Assembly (NCBI GenBank): GCA_965153455.1
Contig: OZ234495.1
Location: forward strand, 20,084,875-20,148,874
Direction of reading: 5' to 3'
DNA length: 64,000 bases
Origin: Sphagnum compactum
Lineage: Eukaryota; Bryophyta; Sphagnopsida; Sphagnales
Within the stretch, counting starts at the first letter, position 1. Every line of letters begins with the position of its first letter. Both the position numbers and the translations under genes were made by a program. The notes below the pieces were generated by a model. It made no database searches. It saw only the letters and a program-made list of their open reading frames with translations, and was not told where the DNA came from. Positions 51,797-62,309 of the stretch are shown piece after piece.

Positions 51797-51857
51797 CGGG
51801 TATGTCTCCCAACGCAGTTTATACCCGGATCCCCAATCCGACGGAATACCCGGGTAT
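51797..51857 (-). promoter_or_regulatory. Candidate VPS8 core promoter
   Basis: On the minus strand a TATA-like TATAAA lies at 51824-51819, about 215 bp before the VPS8 start codon. Around it the word ATACCC/GGGTAT recurs four times, including the perfect 12-bp palindrome ATACCCGGGTAT at 51846-51857. Function is inferred from position only. Confidence 0.4.
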
Positions 51858-51988
51858 ATCCCGCCGCCCACGTGCCCGACCCAGTGCGTCCGTATGATAG
51901 CCGGGGGGTATGTTTGTCAGCCAGGTCCTCGATCGAGCTCTTCCTTCTTCTTCTTCTTCGCGCTCTACCCCAGCGCGTCCTTCGGCAA

Positions 51989-52575
51989 TTGGGTGACGCG
52001 CTCTTGATCCATGTACTAAGTTCTTGTGCTTTGTCAATGCCTTCAATTATGTTTTGCTTCCTCTTCCTAATTTACAGAGAACCGGTGTTGTGAATTGCGG
52101 ATAAATTGGTGATGTGCTCTTGAACTCTGGATCATGTTCGTCTGCTTTGTCAAACCCTTCAAAACATGTCTTGCTTCCTCTTTGCTAATTTTACATAGAA
52201 CCAATTGTTGTGAGTCCGGGATTGTTGGTGATCCACTCTTCCATGCATTATGTTTTTGTGCTTCGTTAAACCCTTCTAATATATGTCTTGCTTCCTCTTG
52301 CTAATTTACATAGAACCAATTGTTGTGAATCCAGGATTGTTTGGTGATGCTCTCTTCTATGCATTATGTTCTTGTGCTTTGTTAAACCCTTCAAATGTGC
52401 GTCTTGCTTCCTCTTTACTAATATTCCAAAGAAACCAATGTTGTGAATTGGGGATTCTTGGTGATGCACTCTTGAACCCATGGATTATGTTGTTGTGCTT
52501 TGTGAAATCCTTCAACGATGTCTTGCTTCTTCTCTTGCTAATTGACATAGAACCAATTGTTTTGACTTGGAGTAG
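51989..52575. repeat. Five tandem repeats of about 117 bp upstream of VPS8
   Basis: Units start TTGGTGATG or close at 51990, 52106, 52225, 52341 and 52458. Each carries TTCTTGTGCTTTGT, AACCCTTCAA, GTCTTGCTTCCTCTT and ACATAGAACCAATTGTTGTG in that order. The first unit begins about 385 bp behind the VPS8 start codon, so the array borders its promoter. Open frames through the array on both strands are by-products of the repetition. Confidence 0.93.
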
Positions 52576-54944
52576 TTGTTGTTTTTAGAATGGCATTGGG
52601 CGTTCTTGTCATGACATCTCCATCTTCCTTGCATGAAATTGACTTTGAGATTGATTGAAATGCAAAATGACTAGTTGAAGTGGAATCCATGACTTTAGGA
52701 TCTTAGAAAATTGGACATTGACAATCAAACTTTTGAACTTCAAGATGAGATTATTTGTCAAAATGAAAACTTCAAAATTGCTTAATTATTCAATAAAAAT
52801 GAGTAAAAGTTGCCCAACATATGTAATCCATTTGGCCCAAATGGACTTGAAATTTGGATGTCATTCTTTTACCATCAACAAAATTCAAATGCCATCCACA
52901 TGATTTCATCCATATTTGCATAGATCCGTTAGGTCAAACTAGAGTTTGTTTTAAAGTTGACTATGCACCTTTGTGCATCCAAATACGTATGTTGTTGGCT
53001 ATTCCTTTGAATTCATAAATTACATCCATAAGACAAGTCTTTTTTAAGCTTCATTAATTATAACATGAACAACGATATTTCACAAAAGGAATTGAAACTT
53101 CCACATTGCTTTAGTGTAATTGAGTTTCTATAGATGCATGAAAGGAAAGAACCAAACTTTTTAGTGCCTTGTAATTATGCAAATTCGATGCTATGTCAAC
53201 TTTAGGCAAGTCTTTCCTTGGCTTGCACGGAAACAATCATCGCCATGAGACCAACCACAAAATGATATAGCCCTTTGAATGGCAAAAACCACAACAATGT
53301 TGGGACCCACATGTACTTGTCTCTCACGAAATGCCATTGACCAACAATCTATCACCATAGTGTGATTTGCTTTACCGTTGGAGCCACTCTCACATCCAAC
53401 CATTCAAACAATCCAAATGGTGCCCAACAAATCCACAAACAATAAGTGAAGAGTCCATGTTAGAAAAATCCAATTTCCAACATGCATATTGAAGTACAAC
53501 TTGCATCAATTGCCAATCCATTGACCTTCAACCACGCATGAGGGGACCCTTGAATGCATTTGCATTACTTAACAACAATTATGTATAAAGATTTCATAGT
53601 TATGTGTTACTATTTGAGATTTTAAAAAGCTTTCTAATTTGAAATTTGTAGATCCATTGTGATGGTAAGTTCAATAATCCTCTTTTGAAGTTGAATACAT
53701 ATATATATATATATGAATCCTATAGTTGGTTTTGATGAGTGTTGAATTGTAATTTTGTGACGGGTTTGCAACATTTGCCAGATGTTCACGTAGACACCAC
53801 ATCAATGACCAATATAATAGATCTTCATTGAGTTACAAGAAATCCTAACCTCATGGAATATGCACAAGTCAAGTTGGACACAACCATAATAATTACATTC
53901 ATATGATTGAAGAAGCAAATCTCCCTTATTTGCTTTAGCTACAAGTTGTACAATAAGAAATCTTATCCCTCTATCCCACTAGTCCTCTTGTGATTACTCT
54001 ATAGTCAAATGGAAAACGCCAAGTTGAGTGTTATGATTTACATCCACACAAATGCATGATGTTGGATGACCAAAAAAATGACTATAACACTTGAGAGAAC
54101 CCTCTAGAATTTGACCAAAATCATTTCATGGAACATTATGAGTTGACATAAGTAATCGATTTTTTGAACTCTTGCCATTTGGGACTAGGACATGGACAAG
54201 TCAAAAATGTCTGCCTTTAAGTGCCTTAACATGCCGTCTCCAAGACTTAACCAATCTTCCCCACATTAACAAAACCAAGCACCCCTCAACATTTATGATA
54301 TACACAGGCTCACTCTCCCAAGCTCACTCTTCCAAGCTCTCATGTATTTAGTTACAAAAATGACTTCCTACGCTTTGCATTCATAAGAATAAACCTAAAT
54401 AGGAAACTGTGCCATGAAGTTCACAAAAATTGAACTCAGTTTTCACGGTAACACCTAGTGAACATCCCTTAGAATGGGGGAGAAAATGAAAATACATCAG
54501 TCCATAGTCTCTCCCTTACATACAGTCGGACCCAACAAAAGCCCATGTTAAATACCGTGCTAAAAGTGACATATTGAGGGTTTAATGTTTTAACACATCT
54601 GCAATCGAACATCAGATCATTGAACACTCATGCAAACAATGCTCTCAAAACATCAAAAATGCCCATTCACAATCGAAGTGAAATAAACTGACAGAGAACA
54701 ACCTTACAGAATCAAAGAAAACTGAAAGGAGACATGAACAATTTGTTCAAAAATTGTCACAGGGCAATCAAATCATGACAGTACAATTTTATTGGGTATC
54801 ACAATTCTTAAAAAGAAAAGTGCAGGCTTTAGGCTTATGAAATCAAATACAAACTTGCTCTGAGGGAATAATCTCCACACTAAAATACAAAAGTCCAACT
54901 TCACCCACCTTTTTCAGAGCTTCTTCTTTGAGCAGGATGGGACT
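52576..54944. other. Spacer between VPS8 and the DUF668 gene
   Basis: AT-rich DNA without a recognised gene; a short (TA)n lies at 53698-53714. The last few hundred bases before 54944 are probably the 3' untranslated region of the minus-strand DUF668 gene. Confidence 0.55.
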
Positions 54945-56951
54945 TTAAAACTGCCAACTAATGTACTCTTCGGAGTCTTCCTGTGGCAGTTTGACCATCA
55001 TGTGTGCATCCTGCTGCTGCTCCTCATCCTCCTCCATTGTCATGTGGTTTGACAACTTTGTTTCTTGCTCAAGACCCATAATATAGTTCAACCCAACGAG
55101 CAGTTCTGTGATGGCTAACTCCGTCTTCACCAAGTCTGCGAAGTAAAGAGTTTGAAGGAGAAGAACATTGGTGTGGGCGACCACTTGCTGTTGCTCAAAG
55201 TTGTGCTCTGATTGCCACCTTATCATGTTGTGTGCAAGTGGAGCCAGCCAGCTGATGAGTCTCTCAAGCACTTCCTTCCAATCTGCAGCAATCTCAGAGT
55301 TGAACTTGCTGTTGCTGTTGTCACCCAGTCTCATGATTGATGACACTCGTAGCCTTGACCGTAAAGCCCCTCGGACACTTTTGGGTAGCATGCGGTAAAG
55401 ATCATCACGTGCATCAGGAGCAATAAGGTGAGGATACTTTATCATTCTTTCGAGGATGATGATCACATTTGAGTAATGCAAAGCAAGTGCCGCACCTCCC
55501 AATGTGGACCAGGGTGCCATTTGATGCCGAGTTTTTGGGTCACAAAGGATTCGAACATTGCGGCCGTTCCGAATTGCACCTGACTGCTGCTGGGATTGCC
55601 CTGGTTGGATGCTGTGACTTGTTGCATGAAGGAGAGCGGAAGTGAAAGAATCTGTAGTTTCTGCCTGCACTAATGCTGTAAGCGGTGTTTCAAAGAATTG
55701 CCTGCTGCGAGTATTTTCTGAGACTAAAGCTGCTGCTGCTGCTACTGATAAGTGGGCACAGGGTGATGCCTTTTGAAAATTGGGAGAGTAGCACACAACA
55801 GAATTTCTTCGTTGTGTGATATGTGGACCTGAAGAGAGATTCGGAGGAGGAGATGGCCAAAGTTCAAGGGAGCCAGGAGCCGCTGCTGCTGCTGTTTGAG
55901 AGGCTAAGCTCGAAACCATAAGGCTTGGACCACCATCTTTGACATGAGCACTAAACCCCAAAGTGTTGATCGACTGAGAGACAGAACCTATCCTAAACGA
56001 AGAAGAAGAATCATCATCATGATTCAAAAATGCTTCTTCTGTGCCTTTGTGGTGGTATTGTTGTTGTCGGGGACTTAAGGATGCAGTCTGGGAGTGAGAC
56101 AAGCAATAGGTTGGCAAATTAGCAAAATGAGGAGAAGAGGAGGAGGAGGATTCGCCATTCTGCTGCTGCTGGTGATGAAACGCATGTGATAAACCCAGCA
56201 TTGGTGAACCAAACACACCCACAATTCTCCCATGTATGGTGCAGATGGTTCTTGCCAATAGACTCACAATCTTATCAAAAGTGCGATTCCACAAAGACAA
56301 GTCCCTGACATACTTGATCTCTTGTCGCTGCCATATGGCCTTCTGCTCCAATGCACTCAATGTCTCATTGTTGTTGTTGTGGGTGCCAACAACTTCCTGC
56401 TGATCAACTTCCTGCAGTCTACGAACAGCTTGCTCCAAATCTGAAAGAATCTCCAACTCCTGATACAAGTTGGCAGTTGCTGCAATATACCGCTCCATCT
56501 TCCTCATCTTTGCTTCCATTTCCCTGCATGGGAATTCCAGTGCTCGCACATCAATACTCTGCTCCAGAATATCATTGTACACATGCTCAAAGGCTTGTAA
56601 TGCTGGCTCTTGACATCTCTGTCCAAGGCGGGCAACTGCATTTGCTACCGCAGTCAAATCCTGTAACTTCTCCATGCAAGCTAGACTCAAGAGAATAGCT
56701 TCATTGTCTGACACTAGGTTCAAGACGCCCTCTGCTTTTATCACCTCAGTGCGCAATCTCAGCATTTCTTCATCACTCAGAGACTGCCATAGTTGAATGC
56801 TTTTTGACATCACATTTGCTACTTCAAATGCAAGAATTCCTATCTTTGCTTTCTCCCCTTTGTTGCGTTCCTTCTGCTTCTTCTTCTTCTTGTTTTCAGC
56901 TGCAAACTTCCCTGCTGCTGCAGCTTTGATGGTGCTAACTTGACCCCCCAT
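54945..56951 (-). CDS. DUF3475/DUF668 protein, PSK-simulator family
   Basis: This intronless gene encodes 668 residues. Domain DUF3475 occupies about 38-94 (GILAFEVANVMSKSIQLWQS). A conserved helical stretch follows at 145-180 (KMRKMERYIAATANLYQELE), then VRDLSLWNRTFDKI (215-228). DUF668 lies at about 483-572 (TLGGAALALHYSNVIIILER) and is followed by PLAHNMIRWQSEHNFEQ and ELAITELLVGLNYIMG. The start MGGQVST fits N-myristoylation (Gly2, Ser6), suggesting membrane attachment, and a basic cluster follows at 21-36. The middle (about 255-470) is low-complexity Ser/Gln/His. In Arabidopsis, PSI proteins of this family are linked to growth and phytosulfokine signalling, but the biochemical role is unknown. 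Which paralogue this corresponds to cannot be decided here, so I give no symbol. A GA-rich leader and TATA-like sequence lie upstream. Confidence 0.93.
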   Translation of the reverse strand: MGGQVSTIKAAAAGKFAAENKKKKKQKERNKGEKAKIGILAFEVANVMSKSIQLWQSLSDEEMLRLRTEVIKAEGVLNLVSDNEAILLSLACMEKLQDLTAVANAVARLGQRCQEPALQAFEHVYNDILEQSIDVRALEFPCREMEAKMRKMERYIAATANLYQELEILSDLEQAVRRLQEVDQQEVVGTHNNNNETLSALEQKAIWQRQEIKYVRDLSLWNRTFDKIVSLLARTICTIHGRIVGVFGSPMLGLSHAFHHQQQQNGESSSSSSPHFANLPTYCLSHSQTASLSPRQQQYHHKGTEEAFLNHDDDSSSSFRIGSVSQSINTLGFSAHVKDGGPSLMVSSLASQTAAAAAPGSLELWPSPPPNLSSGPHITQRRNSVVCYSPNFQKASPCAHLSVAAAAALVSENTRSRQFFETPLTALVQAETTDSFTSALLHATSHSIQPGQSQQQSGAIRNGRNVRILCDPKTRHQMAPWSTLGGAALALHYSNVIIILERMIKYPHLIAPDARDDLYRMLPKSVRGALRSRLRVSSIMRLGDNSNSKFNSEIAADWKEVLERLISWLAPLAHNMIRWQSEHNFEQQQVVAHTNVLLLQTLYFADLVKTELAITELLVGLNYIMGLEQETKLSNHMTMEEDEEQQQDAHMMVKLPQEDSEEYISWQF

Positions 56952-57629
56952 TTTGCCTCTATCACTCCAACCCTAGTTTACATTCAGTCTATCCTCACTC
57001 ATGCACCTGCTGCTGCTGCTTCTGCCGCTGCTTCTGATGTTGCACCCCACCATCCCTGACATCTCCACTCCCTTCCTTTTCTTCATCCTCCACCAATACC
57101 TCAAAGCAGGAATGATCCACAATATGTACAGAGAGATACAGAACTCTGATCCAGTGACCCTAAAACCTTCTTCCTAACAAGCCACCGAGCTCCGCTATCC
57201 TGATGATGCATGCGATGATGCGGCCGTGGTCCATTCCCTCCTCCTTCCCTCACACATTCTCATCTCAAACCCCGGCTTCTTCCTTCAGCTGGGTTTCATC
57301 TCTGCAGTTCATTCATTACTGTATGCACATTCCCAGAAGGAGAGACAAAGAGTCCTGCTGCAACGAAAAATCCAAGCTGCTCCGACCCGATCCCATCCCA
57401 TCCCAGGGGAGGACCTCCCCTCCTCCTCCTCCTCAAAGCTCTTGTCGTTGCGACTATGAAAGACGACTTGAACTCCACCGTTTTCACTGCCAGAAAAACC
57501 CATTGCTCTACAAAAACCGCTTCTGCAACTTCAGCAAGCGCCTACCATCGTCTTCCTCGCTGCCTGACTCCATGTCCAACGCCCTTGCGAAACTCTTGTT
57601 GTCCGGGTGCGACCCGGTCGTGCGCGCGC

Positions 57630-57735
57630 TCCATCGATCGCTCTCTCTCTCTCTCTTCTTCTCTCTCTAGTTTCTCTCTCTTCATCTCAGGCCATACCAG
57701 TCAGCCTCTTTTTCGGCTGATATATAATATATAGC
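57630..57735 (-). promoter_or_regulatory. Candidate promoter of the DUF668 gene
   Basis: On the minus strand an AT-only TATA-like stretch (57732-57719, TATATATTATATAT) precedes a (GA)n-rich tract at about 57670-57636. This resembles the TATA plus GA-rich leader of many plant genes. It lies about 770 bp before the start codon, so the leader would be long or contain an intron. Confidence 0.35.
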
Positions 57736-58455
57736 CAGAATGCTATAATAAAAATTTAAAAGTGCTAAAATAAAGTGCTTCTTCAAATTTCATTAGCCAT
57801 AATTAGACCAATTTTTTAATTACCAGATTTTTTTAACACGTTTCAAGAAGAGTTTAGCCAAAAAGTAAAAAGGTGTTTAAATTTTCTATTTTAATATTTA
57901 CCTTTAAGCCAAATTTGGCTAAATATTCCTGTGGATTACTGCCATATTAGCTACGTAGATAGCCAAAATTATATAATAAAAATCAAAAAGTGCTAAAATC
58001 AAGCGCTTCTTAAGATTTTCAATAGCCATAATTCGATCAATTTTTTTTAAATTACCAGATTTCTAACCATGTTTAAAGTAGAGTTTAGCCAGAAAACATA
58101 GAAAGGTGTTTTAGATTTTTTATTTTAATATTTAACTTGCAGCCAAATTCGGCTAAATATTCCTGTGGATTGTTGCCATTTTGGCTACAAATATAGCCAG
58201 AATTATATAATAAATTTTTTTAAAGTGCTAAAATCAAGTGCTTCTTGAGATTTTCAATAGCCATAATTCGACCAATTTTTTAAAAAATTAACAGATTTCT
58301 AACCATGTTTCAAGTGGGATTTAGCCAAAACAACATAAAAGGGTGTTTGTTTAAATTCTCAAATCTTAATATTTCATTTGTACCCAAATTTGGCTAAATA
58401 CTCTAAATAAAACTAAATAATCCTTTTTTTGGATTATTGCCAATTTTGGCTACAA
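57732..58455. repeat. Three tandem copies of a 230-bp unit
   Basis: Copies start TAGCC(A/A)GAAT-like at 57732, 57960 and 58194 (periods 228 and 234). Each contains AAAGTGCTAAAAT, TAGCCATAATT, TTACCAGATTT or close, GTTT followed by a TTTAGCC word, and ends with the palindrome AGCCAAATTTGGCT (57907-57920, variants at 58141 and 58382) and AAATATTCCTGTGGATT in the first two copies. The array starts in the TATA-like region of the DUF668 gene. Confidence 0.9.
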
Positions 58456-58969
58456 CACAAAATTGAGCAAAAGAACACTGATAGTGTCTGATTGACACCA
58501 GCCCAACTCTGGTTCAAACTATCATAGTTAACTCACAGTTAATAAGTAGTTCACAGACTCCATTAGTTCACACGTGGGGCCAACCTGAACCAGCAGTACC
58601 TACCACACACTGCACCACGAAGGGATGATGGATGGATGGATGGTAAGTAAGTTGTCAGAAAAAAAGGATTTTTTCTGTTGGGTTCCAGTTCCCAAGGTAA
58701 CCGTGGTAGGTTAGCTCAGTTACATTTTTTTTCACTTAAAAAGAGAACAGAATGCAGTTTTCTTTTTTGAAATAATTAATTCTTAAAAAAAAAGAAAAAA
58801 AATTCGTGGCTCATTGCGACACACATGTGAGATGAATTTTGGGGGATTTCATCCATTACAAATGTACAAATATGTGATGTTTATTGTGGCATATATATAC
58901 TACATTAAAATGACAAACAATTTGACATTAGTTAATAGCACTTATGTCACGACTGGGTTACCACGGTGA

Positions 58970-59008
58970 AACCCTAAACCCTAAAACCCTAAAACCCTAA
59001 ACCCTAAA
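58970..59008. repeat. Interstitial telomere-like repeat
   Basis: About five tandem CCCTAAA or CCCTAAAA units in a row. CCCTAAA is the plant (TTTAGGG)n repeat, and the eight-base variant matches TTTTAGGG. The block is short, so it marks an internal insertion or repair scar rather than a chromosome end. Confidence 0.9.
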
Positions 59009-59228
59009 CTACTCAGTTGAGGTTCATCCATAATTCGGTCATAATGGCCATAGCCATAAATGGATGATGGTTGGTGAGTGCTGCTTGTTCAGGTCTGGGC
59101 CCTAAAACAAGATCAACAACATTCCTCAAAACATGGAACCATATGAAAATTTGCATTGCAACAACCTTCTCTTGAGAATAGGAGCCAAACAAACAAACAA
59201 AGCTCATTAATTTTTAATGCTTTGTTGT

Positions 59229-59617
59229 TAGCCTTGCCTACCAAGGTTTTTCGCATCAACAAATAGCTCAATGGGAATTACTTCATAAATTTAGGGATTT
59301 TCAACAAATATTTTGAAAATTTTATTATAAAATATAATAATAAATTTATTTAAGGAATTTTGACCCCTAAATAATAATAATAATAGGTCTATTTTTATTA
59401 TGAGGATTTTTGAAACATGATATTTTGGCTTGTGTTGAAACTTGTGATCAATTATCGAGTTATAATATCTTGAAGGATTTTGGTTTCGTTGTTGGAGGAT
59501 TTTTTTTGAAAATTATATATTTGCATGGTGAAATCTTTGAGTTTTCATAATTCTTCTTTTGTGTTAATATGCTTTTTTTTAATGTAAAATGGCAAGGCCA
59601 CACAATGTGACACACAC
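59229..59617. repeat. Dispersed repeat, copy 2 (partner 12221-12540)
   Basis: It shares GCCTTGCCTACCAAGG, AATAATAATAATAGGTCTAT, GGCTTGTGTTGAAACTTG, TTGCATGGTGAAAT and the end ATGGCAAG with the copy 47 kb to the left, in the same order and orientation. It is longer by about 70 bp, mostly in AT-rich insertions. Confidence 0.8.
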
Positions 59618-59621
59618 CCCT

Positions 59622-59960
59622 TGTTAATGTGAACAAGAATCTATCCACAAACAAAAACCCCATGCTTTTCTTGTTTATTAGCATATATATAAACAAGAAC
59701 CAATCGACAATACTCGTGATTTTAATGATTTATTAATGTGAACAAGAACCAATCGACAATACTCGTGATTTTAAATGATTTATTAATGTGAACAAGAACC
59801 AATCCACAATACCCATGATTTTTAATGTTTTATTAATGAACAAGAATTAACCAACAATACCCATGATTTTCATGATTTATTAATGTGAAACAATAACCAA
59901 TTGACAATACCCATGATTTTAATGATTTATTAATGTGAACAAGAACCAACACAACAATTC
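59622..59960. repeat. Tandem repeat of about 58 bp
   Basis: Five to six units contain TTATTAATGTGAACAAGAAC, then CAATCGACAATAC or variants, then CATGATTTTAATGA. The first unit is the most diverged. The array directly follows the dispersed repeat at 59229. Confidence 0.88.
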
Positions 59961-60607
59961 AAGATGTAAAAGATTCAAGATGTAAAACTCTAAACCCTAA
60001 ACCCTCACTTCATGCAATGCCAATGCATGAAGTGAGGATTGGGAGCATTGTGAAAATATTCACATCCATATAAACTTTGAACATGAGGTGATGGAAGTTA
60101 CTTTGATAAATCGGAGGTGACAAAAATAAATTGGTGTTTTTTAATTTCATCATCTAGCCACCTTTCATCATTTCCTCATTTTATCCCATAGTATCCTTTG
60201 TCTAGAATTTTACTCTTTTTATTTTTTATTTCATTGAGCTGCATGTTATTGTGCTCTATTAATGATGATCAATTGATGAAATAAAGAAATTGATTTTGTG
60301 CAATTTAAGTTCCATTTGAATGAAAATATTGAATGACATTGCATTCATATTTAATTAAATTGCATAATCATGTTCATTGAAAGTTAGTTAGACCAAAGAG
60401 CAAGCCTACATAAATTCTAATTTAACGGTGTCTATAGTGAGATTATTAATTTTTGGTGATGGGCCAATGAAAAAGAGGCCCATCACAATTTCTTTTAAAA
60501 AATCATTTTGGGTGACTATTAGGAAGCAAAATAAAGGAATATTTTTTTTTTCAAATAATTAGATTTTATTTACTAGGAAAAGTAGTAGTACCATTTGTAG
60601 TACCGAC

Positions 60608-60832
60608 TACCATGGCAAGTTCAAAACTAATTATATTATTTTCAGAAATATTTCTTTGGAAAAAAATAAAAATTCAAAGCAAAACAAAATCTTGTGAAGG
60701 TAAAATAAAAGAATATTTTAGAAATGTTTTTTGGCGGAATATTTTATCTATTGAAGTGGAATTTTCTCAAAATGAAATAATTATTTCAACATTTCTGAAA
60801 TGTTGAAATAATTAACAATACTTGCCATGGTA
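60608..60832. mobile_element. Small MITE-like foldback element
   Basis: TACCATGGCAAGT at 60608-60620 is inverted as ACTTGCCATGGTA at 60820-60832, bounding about 225 bp. Just inside the right end is a perfect hairpin at 60779-60813 with 16-bp stems and a 3-base loop. A second hairpin (TTAACAATAC with GTATTGTTAA) spans the right end. No protein is encoded beyond a chance 64-codon frame. Confidence 0.55.
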
Positions 60833-61978
60833 TTGTTAATTATTATTGTAGTAGGAAATCAACAAAAAAGCCCATGATTTTACTATTATCCTGAAATTCA
60901 AAATTCAAAAATCAACAAAATCTATCTAGTGTTTTTTTTTTCTCTCTCTCTCTCTCTCTCTCTTTCTTCTGGCATATTTCACATGCAAACCCATCAATGT
61001 TTTTTTTCAATGGATGTCTGGAACTCTGGTGGTCCTTATGACCCACATAACTAACCTTATAAGTACTTCTTTGGTTGCCTTCAATGTATTTTTGGCTCAG
61101 GAAAATTAATAATAAGAGAATGATGGAGTTTTGGGAGTTTATAAAGGAACACTAGAAACAAACAGTGTGCTTTTTTCTCTTTTCTTTTTTCCCTTTTTCT
61201 TTTCAATTTTGTGATTTAACCCTGATTTTGTGATCAGGGTTTCTTCTTTGAAATTTTGAATTTTTTTGAAATTTTAAAAATTCTAAATTTAATTTGTGGT
61301 GTGGCCAAACTGACAATCATCCACAAGAAGATTTAGCCAAATTTGGTCATAGACCGGATATGAATCTTTTTTATATATTTTGGCTACTTGCTGAAACCCA
61401 TTGTAAAAATATTAAAATTTTTAAAAAAATCTTTTTGAAATTCTGACTAATTAGGGAGCCCCCTTTTTCACAAGAATCCTTTGAATGTTTTGAAATCATA
61501 TTTTAACCAGGCTGAAAAAATACAAAACTTTGCGCGCCCTAATAAATGGTTCTGCTCCTCCATAAGATGATTTAAGCAAATTTGGCTAGAAAAAACATCT
61601 GGGGATTTTTTATTAATTTTTTTAAAAAAAACCTTGGGCAGCAAAAAACCCCCAAAAAACTGAATTTTGCCATTTTTGGAGGAAAAAACATTGACTTGAA
61701 TTACCTAAGTAATTTACAATCCAAGGCCACTCACTGGTTGGCCTTCATTCTTTTCACTTCCATTTCATTCATTCATCCATTCATTCAGTCACTTGAATCA
61801 TGGAACAATGATACTAAGTGCCTGAGTGACTGAAGAAGCAGAAATTTTTGTGTTAACTTGGCCAATGATTTGACCAACACCTCCTCACAATGTGACAAGA
61901 GGATTGACGAAAATGAAAAAAAAGGCCAATGACTTGAAAGAAACAAGAAGAAACAAGATTCCGTGCAATATATGTAAA
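60833..61978. other. Spacer with TC repeat, no gene recognised
   Basis: It holds (TC)n at about 60941-60963 and two reverse-oriented copies of the dispersed palindrome (61335-61348 and 61574-61587). The first has the shared CATCCACAAGAAGATTT flank. No conserved frame is seen. Confidence 0.55.
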
Positions 61979-62195
61979 TATTCAAACACATTGAAACCAT
62001 ATTCCTTCCATATGCGTGTGTTCAAACACATTCAAACAATATTCTGTGCATATGTGTGTATTCAAACGCATTCAAACCATATTCCGTGCCATTCAAACCA
62101 TATTCCATGCATATGTGTATGTGTTCAAACACGTTCAAACAACATTCCATGCATATGTGTGTATTCGAAACACATTCAAATACATTCAAACACAA
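61979..62195. repeat. Tandem repeat of about 45 bp
   Basis: Four to five units carry TTCAAACACATTCAAAC, then CATATTCCGTGCATATGTGT or variants. One unit is partly deleted near 62090. Frames in both directions give repetitive Phe/His/Cys-rich products without family resemblance. Confidence 0.88.
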
Positions 62196-62309
62196 CGGCC
62201 AAAAGTGTTGGGCAATGTGGACAGCTTGCATGTATTATGGAGGGTACCAGGTTATGCCACTATGATGCATCATCCTGCTTTAGCTGAGGATGCTCTAATA
62301 CCAACTCCA

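Larger units (their letters stand above)
58456..60607. other. Repeat-bearing spacer, no gene recognised
   Basis: Besides the telomere-like block and the two repeats listed separately, this stretch is AT-rich with no conserved frame. A second short telomere-like piece (CTAAACCCTAAACCCT) lies at about 59991-60006. (GGAT)n is visible near 58625-58642. Confidence 0.55.

Noticed and set aside
51152-52093. Open frame of 313 codons on the plus strand
   Set aside because: It overlaps VPS8 exon 1 in antisense and runs into the 117-bp array; the product is low-complexity Phe/Leu/Arg-rich.
57203-57670. Open frame of 155 codons, plus strand, upstream of the DUF668 gene
   Set aside because: Ser/Pro/Leu-rich product from the CT-rich complement of the probable leader; no domain.
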